Of a DNA stretch of 64,000 bases, positions 50,546 to 59,283 are shown piece by piece. The stretch lies in assembly GCF_023556335.1 (NCBI RefSeq), contig NZ_JAIKTS010000001.1, positions 434,001-498,000 of the forward strand, given 5' to 3'. The stretch comes from Stenotrophomonas mori. GTDB lineage: Bacteria > Pseudomonadota > Gammaproteobacteria > Xanthomonadales > Xanthomonadaceae. Both the position numbers and the translations under genes were made by a program. A model generated the notes under the pieces. It saw only the letters and a list, made by a program, of their open reading frames with translations, did not search any database and was not told where the DNA came from. Position 1 is the first letter of the stretch. Every line of letters begins with the position of its first letter.

Positions 50546-51619
50546 TCAGCGGCGGCTGAGGCGGTGCACGGCGTCCACCAGCACGGCAACGTGGTCGGGA
50601 TTCATGTCCGGCGACATGCCGTGGCCGAGGTTGAACACGTGGCCCTCGCGCGAGCCGCCATTGCCGGCGGCATAGCTGTCCAGCACCTTGCCCACCTCGG
50701 TGGTGATCGCCTCGGGGGTGCCGTAGAGCGTGGTCGGGTCCAGGTTGCCCTGCAGCGCCACCCGGCCGCCGCCGGCGCGCACGGCCTCTTCCAGCGCGAT
50801 GGTCCAGTCCACGCCCACGCCCTCGGTGCCGGTGGCGGCCAGCTCGGCCACATAGGGGCCGTTGCCCCTGCCGAACAGGATCAGCGGCGTGCGCTGCGCG
50901 CCCTCGCCACGCTCCAGTTCACGGGCGATGCGCGACAGGTAGGGCAGCGAGAACTCGCGGTACATCGCCGGCGACAGCACCCCGCCCCAGGTGTCGAACA
51001 CCTGCAGGGCCTGGGCGCCGGCCGCGCGCTGCGCCGCCAGGTAGGCGACCACCGCGTCGGTCACCACCTCCAGCAGCCGGTGCAGTGCCTGCGGCGCGTT
51101 CAGCGCCATCGCCTTGATGCGCGCATAGTCCTTGCTGCCGCCGCCCTCGACCATGTAGCAGGCCAGCGTCCACGGGCTGCCGGAAAAACCGATCAGCGGC
51201 ACCTTGCCGTCCAGTTCGCGGCGGATCAGCCGCACCGCGTCCATGACATAGCCCAGCTCGGTCTCCATGTCCGGAACCGCCAGCTGCGCGACCGCGGCGG
51301 CGTCGCGGATCGGGCGCTGGAACTTGGGGCCCTCGCCATCGACGAAATACAGCCCCAGGCCCATCGCATCGGGCACGGTGAGGATGTCGGAGAACAGGAT
51401 GGCGGCATCCAGGTCGAACCGGGCCAGCGGCTGCAGGGTCACCTCGCAGGCGACCTCCGGATTCTTGGCCATTCCCAGGAAGCTCCCGGCGCGGGCGCGG
51501 GTGGCGCGGTACTCCGGCAGGTAGCGGCCGGCCTGGCGCATCAGCCAGACGGGCGTGCAGTCCACCGGCTCGCGGCGCAGGGCACGCAGGAAACGGTCGT
51601 TGCGGAGGGGGCTGGTCAC
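50546..51619 (-). CDS. hemE: Uroporphyrinogen decarboxylase
   Basis: A 357-residue cytosolic enzyme converting uroporphyrinogen III to coproporphyrinogen III in heme synthesis. [16 protein letters not shown] near residue 23 holds the substrate-binding arginines, and [12 protein letters not shown] and [10 protein letters not shown] are conserved. The start is GTG at 51619 with AAGGAG seven bases upstream; the frame extends much further without support. Heme made here feeds the Cyo oxidase and b561 encoded nearby. Confidence 0.97.
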   Translation of the reverse strand: MTSPLRNDRFLRALRREPVDCTPVWLMRQAGRYLPEYRATRARAGSFLGMAKNPEVACEVTLQPLARFDLDAAILFSDILTVPDAMGLGLYFVDGEGPKFQRPIRDAAAVAQLAVPDMETELGYVMDAVRLIRRELDGKVPLIGFSGSPWTLACYMVEGGGSKDYARIKAMALNAPQALHRLLEVVTDAVVAYLAAQRAAGAQALQVFDTWGGVLSPAMYREFSLPYLSRIARELERGEGAQRTPLILFGRGNGPYVAELAATGTEGVGVDWTIALEEAVRAGGGRVALQGNLDPTTLYGTPEAITTEVGKVLDSYAAGNGGSREGHVFNLGHGMSPDMNPDHVAVLVDAVHRLSRR

Positions 51620-51740
51620 GGAAGACTCCTTGGAACGTGGCCGGAGGGCCGGGGCGGCACGGAAAGCGGGGGGCGCGCGGTCGGCCGGCCCGGGCCGGCA
51701 TGGCGCGCGGACCGGACGCAGCGGTGGCGCAGGACGGTTC

Positions 51741-51992
51741 TCAGGGCTGCGGTTCGCCGCTGGCGAACACCACCTGGAAGCCGCGCTTGAGCTGGACGTC
51801 GCGGGCCTTCTCGAAGGCGAGCCGGGCTTCGTCCGGCTGCAGGAACAGCTCGCGGCGCAGCTGCGCGCGGCCGCCGGTCTGGCCGGTCTCGCGCAGCAGC
51901 TCCCAGCCGCCGAGCAGGTCCGGCACCAGGGAAAGCTGCACATACCGGGGAGATTCGTTGCCGCTGGGCGGCTGCTGCAGATAGACGCGCAT
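51741..51992 (-). CDS. Small WGR-domain-like protein
   Basis: An 83-residue protein. MRVYLQQ followed by [25 protein letters not shown] and [13 protein letters not shown] resembles the compact WGR domain found alone in many proteobacteria and in PARP-like and ligase-linked proteins. The Trp-Gly-Arg centre itself is degenerate here (ETGQTGG). WGR domains are thought to bind nucleic acid. It lies 121 bp upstream of hemE in the same direction, beside a REP array. Confidence 0.65.
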   Translation of the reverse strand: MRVYLQQPPSGNESPRYVQLSLVPDLLGGWELLRETGQTGGRAQLRRELFLQPDEARLAFEKARDVQLKRGFQVVFASGEPQP

Positions 51993-52023
51993 GCGGTGAT
52001 TGTAGCCGGGCCCGGCTACCGGC

Positions 52024-52588
52024 GCGGCAGGTGCATGGGGCCGGCGCCAGCGGGGCGTGGCCCCGCTCTACACGGGATGCGAGGGTGGAGCGTCCGCCGC
52101 GGGACCTGTAGCGCCGGGCCTTGCCCGGCGGGGCGTTCCCGGCCGGGGGTGGCAGGCGCATGGGGCTGCCGCCAGCGGGGCGCGGCCCCGCTCTACACGG
52201 GGTGTGCGAGGGCGGAGCGTCCACCGCGGGATCTGTAGCGCCGGGCCTTGCCCGGCGGGGCGTTCCCGGCCGGGGGCGGCAGGTGCATGGGGCCGGCGCC
52301 AGCGGGGCGCGGCCCCGCTCTACACGGGGTGTGCGAGGGCGGAGCGTCCACCGCGGGACCTGTAGCGCCGGGCCTTGCCCGGCGGGGCGTTCCCGGCCGG
52401 GGGCGGCAGGTGCATGGGGCCGGCGCCAGCGGGGCGCGGCCCCGCTCTACACGGGGTGTGCGAGGGCGGGGCGTCCGCCGCGGGAGCTGTAGCGCCGGGC
52501 CTTGCCCGGCGGGGCGTTCCCGGCCGGGGGTGGCAGGTGCATGGGGCAAGCGCCTGCGGGGCGTGGCCTTGCTCTACATGGGAGGCGG
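52024..52588. repeat. REP (SMAG-like) tandem array, exact 127-bp unit
   Basis: Forward GTAGCGCCGGGC palindromes start at 52108, 52235, 52362 and 52489, exactly 127 bp apart. Between them lie reverse palindromes reading GTAGAGCGGGGC on the other strand. Units are nearly identical. Because 127 is one more than a multiple of three, all frames stay open with the same peptide recurring, so those frames are artefacts. The array separates the aroB 3' end from the WGR-hemE region. The two palindrome types are those of the array at 1429-1850. Confidence 0.88.
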
Positions 52589-52604
52589 TGGCCGCGCGGG
52601 CGCT

Positions 52605-53714
52605 TCAGCCGCCGCGCAGGACCGCCAGCACGGCGGATTCGTCGACGTCGGGGACCACTTCGGCCTTGCCGATGCCGCGCCACAGCACCAGGCGCAGGCG
52701 GCCGGCGAGGTTCTTCTTGTCCAGGCGCATGTGCGCGAGCAGTGCGTCGGCTTCCAGTCCGGCCGGGATCGTCACCGGCAGGCCATAGGCCAGCAGCAGG
52801 TCGCGCAGGGCGTCGGTGTCGGCGGTGTCGGCCATGCCCAGCAGCGCCGACAGGCGCGCGGCCAGGACCATGCCCACGGCCACCGCTTCGCCGTGGTTGA
52901 GGTTGGCGTTGTCCGGTGCGCCATAGCCCTGTGCGGTCTCGATGGCATGGCCGAAGGTGTGGCCGAGGTTGAGCAGGGCGCGCTCGCCTTTCTCCAGCGG
53001 GTCGCGCTCGACGATGGCGGCCTTGTGCTCGCAGCTGCGGGCGATGGCCTGCGCCAATGCCGCGTCGTCGCCGGCCAGCAGCGCGTCGCGCTGCGCCTGC
53101 AGCCACTGGAAGAACGCGGGATCGCCGATGCCGCCGTACTTGATCACCTCGGCCAGGCCGGCCCGCAGTTCGCGTGGCGGCAGGGTGCGCAGCACGCCGG
53201 TGTCGGCGATCACCGCGCGCGGCGGGTGGAAGGCGCCGACCAGGTTCTTGCCCTGGGGAAGGTCCACCGCGGTCTTGCCGCCGACCGAGGAGTCGACCAT
53301 CGCCAGCAGGGTGGTGGGCAGCTGCACGCAGTCGACGCCGCGCATCCAGCAGGCGGCGGCGAAGCCGGCCAGGTCGCCGACCACGCCGCCACCCAGTGCC
53401 AGCACGGTGGCGTCGCGGGTGGCGCCCAGGCCGGCCAGGGCCTGGAGGGTGGCGCCGAAGTGCTGCAGGGTCTTGGAGGCTTCGCCGGCGGGAATCACGT
53501 GGTCGGCGATCACCAGGTCCGGGCGGGCGGCCTGCAGTGCGCGCCGCACGCGCTCCAGGTACAGGGGGGCGACGCGGTCGTCGCTGACCAGCAGTGCATG
53601 GCGCCCGCGCAGGGGGTCGGCCAGGCGCGGACCCTCGTCGAGCAGGCCGGGGCCGATGGCGATCGGGTAGGGGCGGTCGCCGCCGACGGCGACGGTACGG
53701 GGAGCAGGAGTCAT
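52605..53714 (-). CDS. aroB: 3-dehydroquinate synthase
   Basis: A 369-residue NAD- and zinc-dependent enzyme for step two of the shikimate pathway. [14 protein letters not shown] near residue 100 is the nucleotide site. Zinc ligands lie in GLAEVIKYG (Glu), [12 protein letters not shown] (His) and [10 protein letters not shown] (His). The ATG overlaps the aroK stop (ATGA), giving the usual aroK-aroB unit. A REP array begins just after its stop. Confidence 0.97.
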   Translation of the reverse strand: MTPAPRTVAVGGDRPYPIAIGPGLLDEGPRLADPLRGRHALLVSDDRVAPLYLERVRRALQAARPDLVIADHVIPAGEASKTLQHFGATLQALAGLGATRDATVLALGGGVVGDLAGFAAACWMRGVDCVQLPTTLLAMVDSSVGGKTAVDLPQGKNLVGAFHPPRAVIADTGVLRTLPPRELRAGLAEVIKYGGIGDPAFFQWLQAQRDALLAGDDAALAQAIARSCEHKAAIVERDPLEKGERALLNLGHTFGHAIETAQGYGAPDNANLNHGEAVAVGMVLAARLSALLGMADTADTDALRDLLLAYGLPVTIPAGLEADALLAHMRLDKKNLAGRLRLVLWRGIGKAEVVPDVDESAVLAVLRGG

Positions 53715-54253
53715 GCGGGGCATTCCGGATTCCGCCACTGCGCGGCCAGGCGCACGACCAGCTGCGCGGTGGCCTCGGTGGGCGGGTAGGGGTCGGTATC
53801 GACGATCAGGTCGGCGACTTCGCCGTAGAGGGGGTCGCGCAGCGCGGCCATCGCGTGCAGTGCCTGTTCGCGGTCGTCGCGCTGCAGCAGCGGGCGGCTC
53901 TTGTCGCGCTGCAGCCGTTGCAGCTGGGCGGCCACGCCCACGCGCAGCCAGACCACGAACCCGCGCTCGCGGATCCGGCGGCGGTTGTCGGCATCCAGGA
54001 CGGCGCCGCCGCCGGTGGCGACCAGCTGTCCGCCGCGCTCCAGCAGGCGCGCCAGGACCCGCTTTTCATGGGCGCGGAAGCCGGCCTCGCCCATGCTCTG
54101 GAACAAGGAGGGGATCGAGGCGCCGACATCCTCGACGAGCGCCTGGTCGGCGTCGACGAATGCCAGTCCGAAGCGTTCGGCCACACGGCGGCCGATGCAG
54201 GTTTTGCCGGCCCCCATGGGACCGACCAGGATGACGTTGGGGGCGGGATTCAT
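53711..54253 (-). CDS. aroK: Shikimate kinase
   Basis: A 180-residue P-loop kinase phosphorylating shikimate. Walker A GPMGAGKT is at 11-18. The shikimate-binding residues are in VDADQ and in [10 protein letters not shown], the adenine loop GGGAV is near 81, and the LID Arg is in RPLLQ. It is the first gene of aroK-aroB. A candidate -10 TAGCAT lies 10-15 bases before the ATG on the reverse strand, again with a very short leader. It is divergent from the dodecin gene. Confidence 0.95.
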   Translation of the reverse strand: MNPAPNVILVGPMGAGKTCIGRRVAERFGLAFVDADQALVEDVGASIPSLFQSMGEAGFRAHEKRVLARLLERGGQLVATGGGAVLDADNRRRIRERGFVVWLRVGVAAQLQRLQRDKSRPLLQRDDREQALHAMAALRDPLYGEVADLIVDTDPYPPTEATAQLVVRLAAQWRNPECPA

Positions 54254-54353
54254 TGCGGGCCGATGCTAGCACCTCGTGTCGGTGCGTTAACACGGTAGCA
54301 GTCAAGCTGGCCTCCACCGCGAGTGGTTCGTGGTGCAACCAATGGAGGCGGAG

Positions 54354-54557
54354 ATGGCAGTGGCGAAGATCATCGAAGTCAGCGCGTCGTCCGGCGCCAG
54401 CGTCGAAGAGGCGGTGCGCAACGGCTTGAACAAGGTGGCCGAGACGGTCAAGGGCATCCAGGGCGCCTGGATCAACGAGACCAAGGTCGTCACCGACGGC
54501 GACGGCAACATCACCGAATGGCGGGTCAACCTGCGGGTGACCTTCCTGGTCCAGTAG
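54354..54557 (+). CDS. Dodecin (flavin-storage protein)
   Basis: A 67-residue dodecin forming dodecameric shells that buffer free riboflavin/FMN. AKIIEVSASSGASVEEAV, the aromatic GAWINETK at about 37-44 that stacks on flavin, and WRVNLRVTFLV are typical. ATG 54354 follows GGAGGCGGAG; two in-frame ATGs upstream are less well placed. The TAG stop is part of the GTAG head of a REP element. Confidence 0.95.
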   Translation: MAVAKIIEVSASSGASVEEAVRNGLNKVAETVKGIQGAWINETKVVTDGDGNITEWRVNLRVTFLVQ

Positions 54558-54621
54558 AGCGGGGCAACGCCCCGCTCCGGTTTTCCCGGCAGGACGCCGG
54601 CGGGGCGTTGCCCCGCTCTAC
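54554..54621. repeat. Inverted REP pair (SMAG-like) between convergent genes
   Basis: A forward element starts GTAGAGCGGGGCAACGCCCC at 54554. A reverse element ends at 54621 with the same sequence on the other strand. The TAG in each head is the stop codon of the adjoining gene: dodecin on the left, the kinase on the right. The pair probably also acts as a bidirectional transcript end. Confidence 0.88.
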
Positions 54622-55433
54622 AGCACCTGCCGCTGGGCATCCAGCACGAGGGTGCGGTCGGCGATGCCGGGCAGGCAGCGCAGCGCCTGCCGGCTGACCC
54701 GCTCGTAATACTGCACGAAGCGTTCGACCTGGGCGCGGCTCATGCCGCTGCGGCCGGGCGCCGCCTGCTGCAGCGCCTGTTCCTGCTGCCAGCGCCAGTG
54801 CGGCACCACCTCGAAGCCGGGGGGCTGCAGGAACCAGAGCCGGTCGCATTGCCGCCACAGCGCGGGATAGTCCCCGGCCAGCGCCTGGTTGCACCAGCGC
54901 CGCCAGGTGCCTTCCGGGTCGGCATCGCGTTCCAGCGCGTTCAAGGGAGCGTGCAGCGCGGCCTCGGTTTCGGCCGGGGTGCCGAGGAACCAGCCCTCGA
55001 ACACCAGCAGGTCCAGCCCGTCGACCCTCTCCCAGTGCGGTTCGGGCACGCGCTCGTCGGCGAGCTTGTCGAAGCGCGGCAGCGCGAACGGCCGCCCGCT
55101 GCGGGCCGCGTCCAGTGTCGCCAGCGCCAACGGCAGGTCGTGGGTGCCGGGCGGGCCGCGCGTGGCGAGCAGCGGGTGGACGCGGTCGGCCAGGCGCTGG
55201 CGCCGGGCGCGGGTGAGGTAGACATCGTCGATCGACAGCGCTGCCGCGCGCAGGCCGCGCGCCTGCGCGTGCTCCACCACCTGTGCGGCGAACGTGGACT
55301 TGCCACTGCCCTGCAGGCCGCTGATCGCCAGTACCGGCGTGCAGCGGCCGCACGCCAGCGCGTCCTCCAGCGCCTGCGCGACCAGGCCTTGCGGGAAGCG
55401 GCGTGAGGAGAAACGGTGCGGAGCGGACGACAT
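54618..55433 (-). CDS. P-loop kinase related to D-glycerate 3-kinase
   Basis: A 271-residue kinase with Walker [10 protein letters not shown] at 39-47, followed by [16 protein letters not shown] and FEGWFLGTP. This is the pattern of plant-type glycerate kinase and its bacterial YggC-like relatives. The substrate is not proved; glycerate or another small hydroxyl compound is likely. The stop TAG belongs to a REP head. It is divergent from pdxH, 42 bp between starts. Confidence 0.88.
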   Translation of the reverse strand: MSSAPHRFSSRRFPQGLVAQALEDALACGRCTPVLAISGLQGSGKSTFAAQVVEHAQARGLRAAALSIDDVYLTRARRQRLADRVHPLLATRGPPGTHDLPLALATLDAARSGRPFALPRFDKLADERVPEPHWERVDGLDLLVFEGWFLGTPAETEAALHAPLNALERDADPEGTWRRWCNQALAGDYPALWRQCDRLWFLQPPGFEVVPHWRWQQEQALQQAAPGRSGMSRAQVERFVQYYERVSRQALRCLPGIADRTLVLDAQRQVL

Positions 55434-55475
55434 GGCGCCACAATAGCCCAAACCCCCGCTGTCCGAAGTGGAACC

Positions 55476-56075
55476 ATGACCGACCTGTACGCAGAAGCGC
55501 TGTCGACCTTCACCGAGCTGTTGGAGGAGGCCAAGGCCAGCAATGAAATCGAACCCACGGCGATGACCGTGGCCACCGCCGACGTCGATGGCCGGCCCTC
55601 GGCGCGCACCGTGCTGCTCAAGGCCGTGGACGAGCGCGGCTTCGTGTTCTACACCCACCTGGACAGCCGCAAGGGCCGCGAGCTGCATGCCAACCGCCAA
55701 GCGGCGTTGCTGTTCCTGTGGCGCGGGCTGCGCGAGGCCGGCATCCAGGTACGGGTGGACGGCGCTGCGCAGCTGGTGTCCGCCGCCGAGGCCGACGCCT
55801 ACTTCGCGTCGCGTCCACGCATGAGCCAGGTCGGCGCCTGGGCTTCGGTGCAGTCGCAGACATTGGGGTCGCGCGAGGAGTTCGAGGAGCGCCTGCGCAA
55901 CTTCGAAACCCGCTTCGAGGGCCGCGAGGTGCCGCGCCCGGACGGCTGGTGCGGCATCCGCGTGGTGCCGCAGCGCATCGAGTTCTGGTACGGCGCGAAC
56001 TTCCGCCTGCATGAGCGCTGGTGCTATGAAGCCGATGCCGCCGACACCTGGAGCAAGCGGCTGCTGTATCCGTGA
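55476..56075 (+). CDS. pdxH: Pyridoxamine 5'-phosphate oxidase
   Basis: A 199-residue FMN enzyme making pyridoxal 5'-phosphate. Recognised segments are [19 protein letters not shown] near residue 46 (FMN site), [10 protein letters not shown] near 76 and the C-terminal [18 protein letters not shown]. The length is slightly short but complete. ATG 55476 begins the normal domain; the upstream extension overlaps the divergent kinase. It is followed 97 bp later by the YqfO-like gene. Confidence 0.96.
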   Translation: MTDLYAEALSTFTELLEEAKASNEIEPTAMTVATADVDGRPSARTVLLKAVDERGFVFYTHLDSRKGRELHANRQAALLFLWRGLREAGIQVRVDGAAQLVSAAEADAYFASRPRMSQVGAWASVQSQTLGSREEFEERLRNFETRFEGREVPRPDGWCGIRVVPQRIEFWYGANFRLHERWCYEADAADTWSKRLLYP

Positions 56076-56130
56076 ATCACGCCGCGGCCCGGGGCGGGCG
56101 GTCGGCGCATGCCGCTTGTGGCGTCAGCGA

Positions 56131-56161
56131 GACCGTGCCGGTGGTGTACTGCGGCACGGTC
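56131..56161 (+). repeat. Perfect hairpin upstream of the YqfO-like gene
   Basis: GACCGTGCCG and CGGCACGGTC (10-bp arms) flank an 11-nt loop and end 11 bases before the GTG, next to its GGAGG site. It could be the pdxH terminator stem, or a structure that hides the ribosome site. No T run follows. Confidence 0.55.
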
Positions 56162-56172
56162 CCGGAGGCGCC

Positions 56173-56529
56173 GTGACCCTGCATCCCGTCTACCGCATCA
56201 CCGTGTTCGTGCCACCGGCGCAGCTGGAGGCGCTCAAGCGCGGCATCCTCGCGGTGGACGATCTGGCGGCCGGCGGCTATGCGCACGGCATGTGGGAGTC
56301 GGCCCCGGGGCGGGAGCAATTTTGCGTGCTGCCGGGCACCGCCAGCGCCGTCGGCGGGGCCGGAGAGCGGGTGAGCGCGCCCACGGTGCGGCTGGAGTTC
56401 TGCATCCCGCGCGACGTCCCGGGCGACCGCGAGCGGCTGCAGCGATTGCTGGACGATGGCATCGCCGCGCACCACCCGTGGAACAGCCCGGCGGTGTTCG
56501 TCGATGCGGTGGCGTTCGCCGCGCCGTGA
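56173..56529 (+). CDS. YqfO/NIF3-insert-domain-like protein
   Basis: A 118-residue protein resembling the YqfO insert domain of NIF3-like proteins, a ferredoxin-like PII-type fold. HPVYRITVFVPPAQLEALKRGILAVD opens the fold, GMWESAPGREQFCVLPGT is the loop, and VRLEFCIPR and HHPWNSPAVFVDAV close it. Free-standing members are common in this family and their function is unknown. The start is GTG at 56173 after GGAGG. Its TGA overlaps the GTG of the decayed gene that follows, so the two once formed a coupled pair. Confidence 0.75.
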   Translation: MTLHPVYRITVFVPPAQLEALKRGILAVDDLAAGGYAHGMWESAPGREQFCVLPGTASAVGGAGERVSAPTVRLEFCIPRDVPGDRERLQRLLDDGIAAHHPWNSPAVFVDAVAFAAP

Positions 56530-56901
56530 GCGGACCGCGCCGCATCGTCTGACCGACCGGACCCGGTACGCGCTGGGCGAGCAGGACCGCATCGTCGGCA
56601 TCAGCGTGTTCCCCGGGCCGTCGTGCGCGGCTGGCCAAGGCACGGATCCTGGCCGATGGCGATCCGATGGTCGCCCGCACCCCGGACATCATCCGCGGCG
56701 CGTGATGCGGCAAGGCGTGCCACCCAGGGCGCGTGGCCGCACGCCCGGGCTGGGCGGCGATCAAGGCCATGCGCGATGGCGCGCTGCACACGATCACGTC
56801 GCCGCTGATCCTGCAGCCGGGGCCGGCGGCGCTGAGTGGCGGCGATGCAGGGCGGCGTGGTGATCATCCAGCGCCGGACGCAGCGGTACTGCGCGGTCTG
56901 A
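56526..56901 (+). pseudogene. Decayed BtuF-like cobalamin-binding protein gene
   Basis: Fragments of a vitamin B12-type substrate-binding protein appear in order but in three frames. GPRRIV (from GTG 56526) is stopped at 56550. LTDRTRYALGEQDRIVGIS is in a second frame. LAKARILADGDPMVARTPDI and then CGKA...VAARPGWAAI and LHTITSPLILQPGPAAL are back in the first. The usual Trp before CGK is TGA at 56703. GGVVIIQRR then continues in a third frame to TGA 56901. About 150 central residues are missing compared with a 270-300 residue family. It cannot make a working protein. Confidence 0.8.
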
Positions 56902-56903
56902 TC

Positions 56904-56925
56904 CCCTCCGGCACGTGCCGGAGGG
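56904..56925. terminator. Perfect 22-bp palindrome after the pseudogene
   Basis: CCCTCCGGCAC is followed directly by its own reverse complement. It sits three bases beyond the last stop of the pseudogene and may be the relic of its terminator. The interval from here to 57053 holds no gene. Confidence 0.5.
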
Positions 56926-57053
56926 TGCTGGAAACCGCGTCCGGGGCGCCAGCCGGCCAGGGGGTGCCGGGTCCGCGGAGGGTCCCGCGCCCCAGGGAAC
57001 GAGCGGCCCAGCGGCGCGGCCCCCTGGTGCGCAAGCGGCGATGGCGCCCGCTG

Positions 57054-58283
57054 CTAGCGCTCGCTTCCCGGCGCCAGCCCGGCATAGCGGGCGCGCGGCC
57101 GTATCAGGGTTCCCAGCGCCTGCTGCTCCAGGGCATGCGCGAGCCAGCCGGTCAGGCGCGCCGTGGCGAACATCACCAGTGCAGGGCTGGCGGGCAGGTC
57201 GTGCACGTGGCAGATGGCGGCGAGCAGGCCGTCGATGTTCGGGTGCTGGCCACTGTGCTCGGCGGTGGCGGCCAGTACCGCCTCGACGTCGCGCATGCGC
57301 GGCGCATCGCCGCAGCGTTCGCGCAGCTGGCGCAGCAGCTCGGCGCCACGCGGATCGCCATCGGGGTAGAGCAGGTGGTTGAAGCCGGGCAGTTCGTCGC
57401 CGCGCCGCCAGCGCTCGGCGATGAAGGCGGCCGCCGCGCCGCTGGCGCGGGCGTCCTGCAGCAGCGCGTGCGCACGTGCCGTGGCGCCGCCGTGGCGGGG
57501 GCCGGACAGGGCCGCCAGCCCCGCGCTGACGGTGGCGTGCAGGTGCGCGCCGGTGGAGGCGACCACGCGCGCCGCGAACGCGGAGACATTCAGTTCGTGG
57601 TCGGCGCACAGCACCAGCGCCGAACGCACCAGTCCGGCGAACCCGGTGTCGCCCGGACGCCAGGCGTCGGCAAGCAGCCGGTGCACCGGGCGGGCGTCGG
57701 GCCGGGTGCCGACCAGCAGCGCGGCGTTCTGGCGCAGCAGCAGTGCCGCCACCTCGCGCCGCACCGGTGCGGCGGCGTTGAGCGATTGCCGCTGTTCCAG
57801 GGCCAGCAGCGGGATGCAGGCCATGGCCCGCTCCAGCGGTGGCAGCGTGGCATCCCGCGCCAGGGCCGCGACCGGTTCCGGCCACGCGGCCGGTGGCGGT
57901 GCCGCGAACGGATCCTGGTCCTCGCACTCCCACAGCAGCCGTGCGATGTCCTCCAGGGTGGCCCCGGCCCGGGCCGCCGCCACTGCGGAGCGGCCGCGGT
58001 AATACGGCGCATCGGGGCGGATCAGCGAGATCCGGGTCTCCAGTACCGGCAACCCCCGGTCCAGGCTCTGCGCCGCGCCGCGGGCGGCGCCGCGGCCGGC
58101 GCGCTTGCGCTGCGCCAGTCGCGCCACTTCGGCGCGCAGGTAGACGCGGCTGCGTGCGTCCGGGCCCGGGCGCGAGCTGAGCAGGCCGCGGCTGACGTAG
58201 GCATACAGGGTGGCCGGGCTGATGCCGAGCAGGGCGCAGGCCTCGCGGGCGCGGATCAACTCGGGGTCGGAGGGGGTGGACAT
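57054..58283 (-). CDS. HTH-citrate synthase fusion, probable prp regulator
   Basis: A 409-residue protein. Residues 8-60 form a MerR/excisionase-type helix-turn-helix (RAREACALLGISPATLYAYV, then SRVYLRAEVARLAQRK). The rest is a citrate synthase fold. Active-site positions are kept: H229 in ADHELN, H264 in GPRHGG, H303 in GFNHLL, DPR at 310-312, and D351 in HPNIDG. The Arg that normally follows the second catalytic His (GHR) is Leu here. It is divergent from prpB over boxes TTGATCAA, so it probably senses citrate- or methylcitrate-like ligands and controls that operon. It may also keep enzyme activity. The ATG has no strong ribosome site. Confidence 0.85.
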   Translation of the reverse strand: MSTPSDPELIRAREACALLGISPATLYAYVSRGLLSSRPGPDARSRVYLRAEVARLAQRKRAGRGAARGAAQSLDRGLPVLETRISLIRPDAPYYRGRSAVAAARAGATLEDIARLLWECEDQDPFAAPPPAAWPEPVAALARDATLPPLERAMACIPLLALEQRQSLNAAAPVRREVAALLLRQNAALLVGTRPDARPVHRLLADAWRPGDTGFAGLVRSALVLCADHELNVSAFAARVVASTGAHLHATVSAGLAALSGPRHGGATARAHALLQDARASGAAAAFIAERWRRGDELPGFNHLLYPDGDPRGAELLRQLRERCGDAPRMRDVEAVLAATAEHSGQHPNIDGLLAAICHVHDLPASPALVMFATARLTGWLAHALEQQALGTLIRPRARYAGLAPGSER

Positions 58284-58298
58284 GGCGTATTCAACAGG

Positions 58299-58325
58299 TT
58301 GATTGTTTTGATCAAGATTGATCAA
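58299..58325. promoter_or_regulatory. Phased TTGATCAA operator boxes of the prp promoter
   Basis: Two perfect TTGATCAA palindromes (58308-58315 and 58318-58325) and a partial TTGATTGT (58299-58306) are spaced 9 and 10 bp, so they face the same side of the helix. The last overlaps a possible prpB -35 (TTGATC 58318-58323, 17 bp from CAGATT 58341-58346). The likely binder is the divergent HTH-citrate synthase; this is inference. Confidence 0.6.
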
Positions 58326-58398
58326 TGATGTGGAGAGTGCCAGATTGTGGGCCATCGCGGAACGCTGCTTCCGCCCCAGACGCCAGGAGTTCCCCGCC

Positions 58399-59283
58399 AT
58401 GTCCGTTCCTTCCGCCGGTGCCGCGTTCCGGGCCGCGCTGGCCGCCGAGAAGCCGCTGCAGGTGATCGGCGCGATCAACGCCCACCACGCGCTGCTGGCC
58501 AAGCGCGCCGGCTACAAGGCCGTCTACCTGTCCGGCGGCGGCGTCGCGGCCGGCTCGCTGGGCCTGCCGGACCTGGGCATCAACACCCTGGAAGACGTGT
58601 TGATCGACGTGCGCCGCATCACCGACGTGTGCGACCTGCCGCTGCTGGTGGACATCGACACCGGCTTCGGGCCGAGCGCGTTCAACATCGCGCGCACGGT
58701 GAAGTCGCTGATCAAGGCCGGTGCGGGCGCCTGCCACATCGAGGACCAGGTCGGCGCCAAGCGCTGCGGCCACCGTCCGGGCAAGGAGATCGTCACGCAG
58801 GGCGAAATGGTCGACCGGGTGAAGGCCGCGGCGGATGCCAGGACCGATCCGGACTTCTTCCTGATCGCCCGTACCGACGCGATCCAGATGGAAGGCGTGG
58901 ATGCGGCCATCGCGCGCGCCCTTGCCTGCGTGGAGGCCGGTGCCGACGGCATCTTCGCCGAGGCGGCGTACGATCTGGAGACCTACCGGCGCTTCGCCGA
59001 CGCGGTGAAGGTGCCGCTGCTGGCCAACATCACCGAATTCGGCGCCACGCCCTTGTTCAGCCGCGACGAACTGGCCTCGGCCGGGGTCGCCATCCAGCTG
59101 TTCCCGCTGTCGGCGTTCCGGGCGGCCAACAAGGCGGCCGAGGCCGTGTACGAGGCGATCCGCCGCGACGGCCACCAGCGCGCGGTGGTGGACGCCATGC
59201 AGACCCGCGAGGAGCTGTACGACCGTATCGACTACCACCGGTTCGAGCGCAGCCTGGACAGTACGTTCGCTGCGAAGACGTGA
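58399..59283 (+). CDS. prpB: 2-methylisocitrate lyase
   Basis: A 294-residue enzyme splitting 2-methylisocitrate into pyruvate and succinate, the last step of the methylcitrate cycle. The catalytic loop K121-R122-C123-G124-H125 is intact. VDIDTGFG holds metal-binding Asp residues, and IARTDA is typical. Family members with [10 protein letters not shown] in the C-terminal part are PrpB rather than isocitrate lyase. ATG 58399 begins the normal domain. It is the first gene of prpB-prpC-acnD-prpF. Confidence 0.96.
   Translation: MSVPSAGAAFRAALAAEKPLQVIGAINAHHALLAKRAGYKAVYLSGGGVAAGSLGLPDLGINTLEDVLIDVRRITDVCDLPLLVDIDTGFGPSAFNIARTVKSLIKAGAGACHIEDQVGAKRCGHRPGKEIVTQGEMVDRVKAAADARTDPDFFLIARTDAIQMEGVDAAIARALACVEAGADGIFAEAAYDLETYRRFADAVKVPLLANITEFGATPLFSRDELASAGVAIQLFPLSAFRAANKAAEAVYEAIRRDGHQRAVVDAMQTREELYDRIDYHRFERSLDSTFAAKT

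Noticed and set aside
52024..52588. CRISPR array
   Set aside because: Repeats are long, palindromic and GTAG-headed with constant spacers; no cas genes are present. REP elements explain it.
52057..52600. Open frames with a recurring Gly/Ala/Arg-rich peptide in the 127-bp array
   Set aside because: The peptide recurs only because the DNA unit repeats; no start with a ribosome site, and the same peptide appears in all frames.
58299..58325. FNR/Anr box in the prp promoter
   Set aside because: TTGAT and ATCAA half-sites occur, but never with the required four-base gap; the repeats are better read as TTGATCAA units.
56733..58328. A 531-codon forward frame across the HTH-citrate synthase gene
   Set aside because: Antisense to a clear protein family; only its first codons overlap a real relic, the BtuF-like pseudogene.
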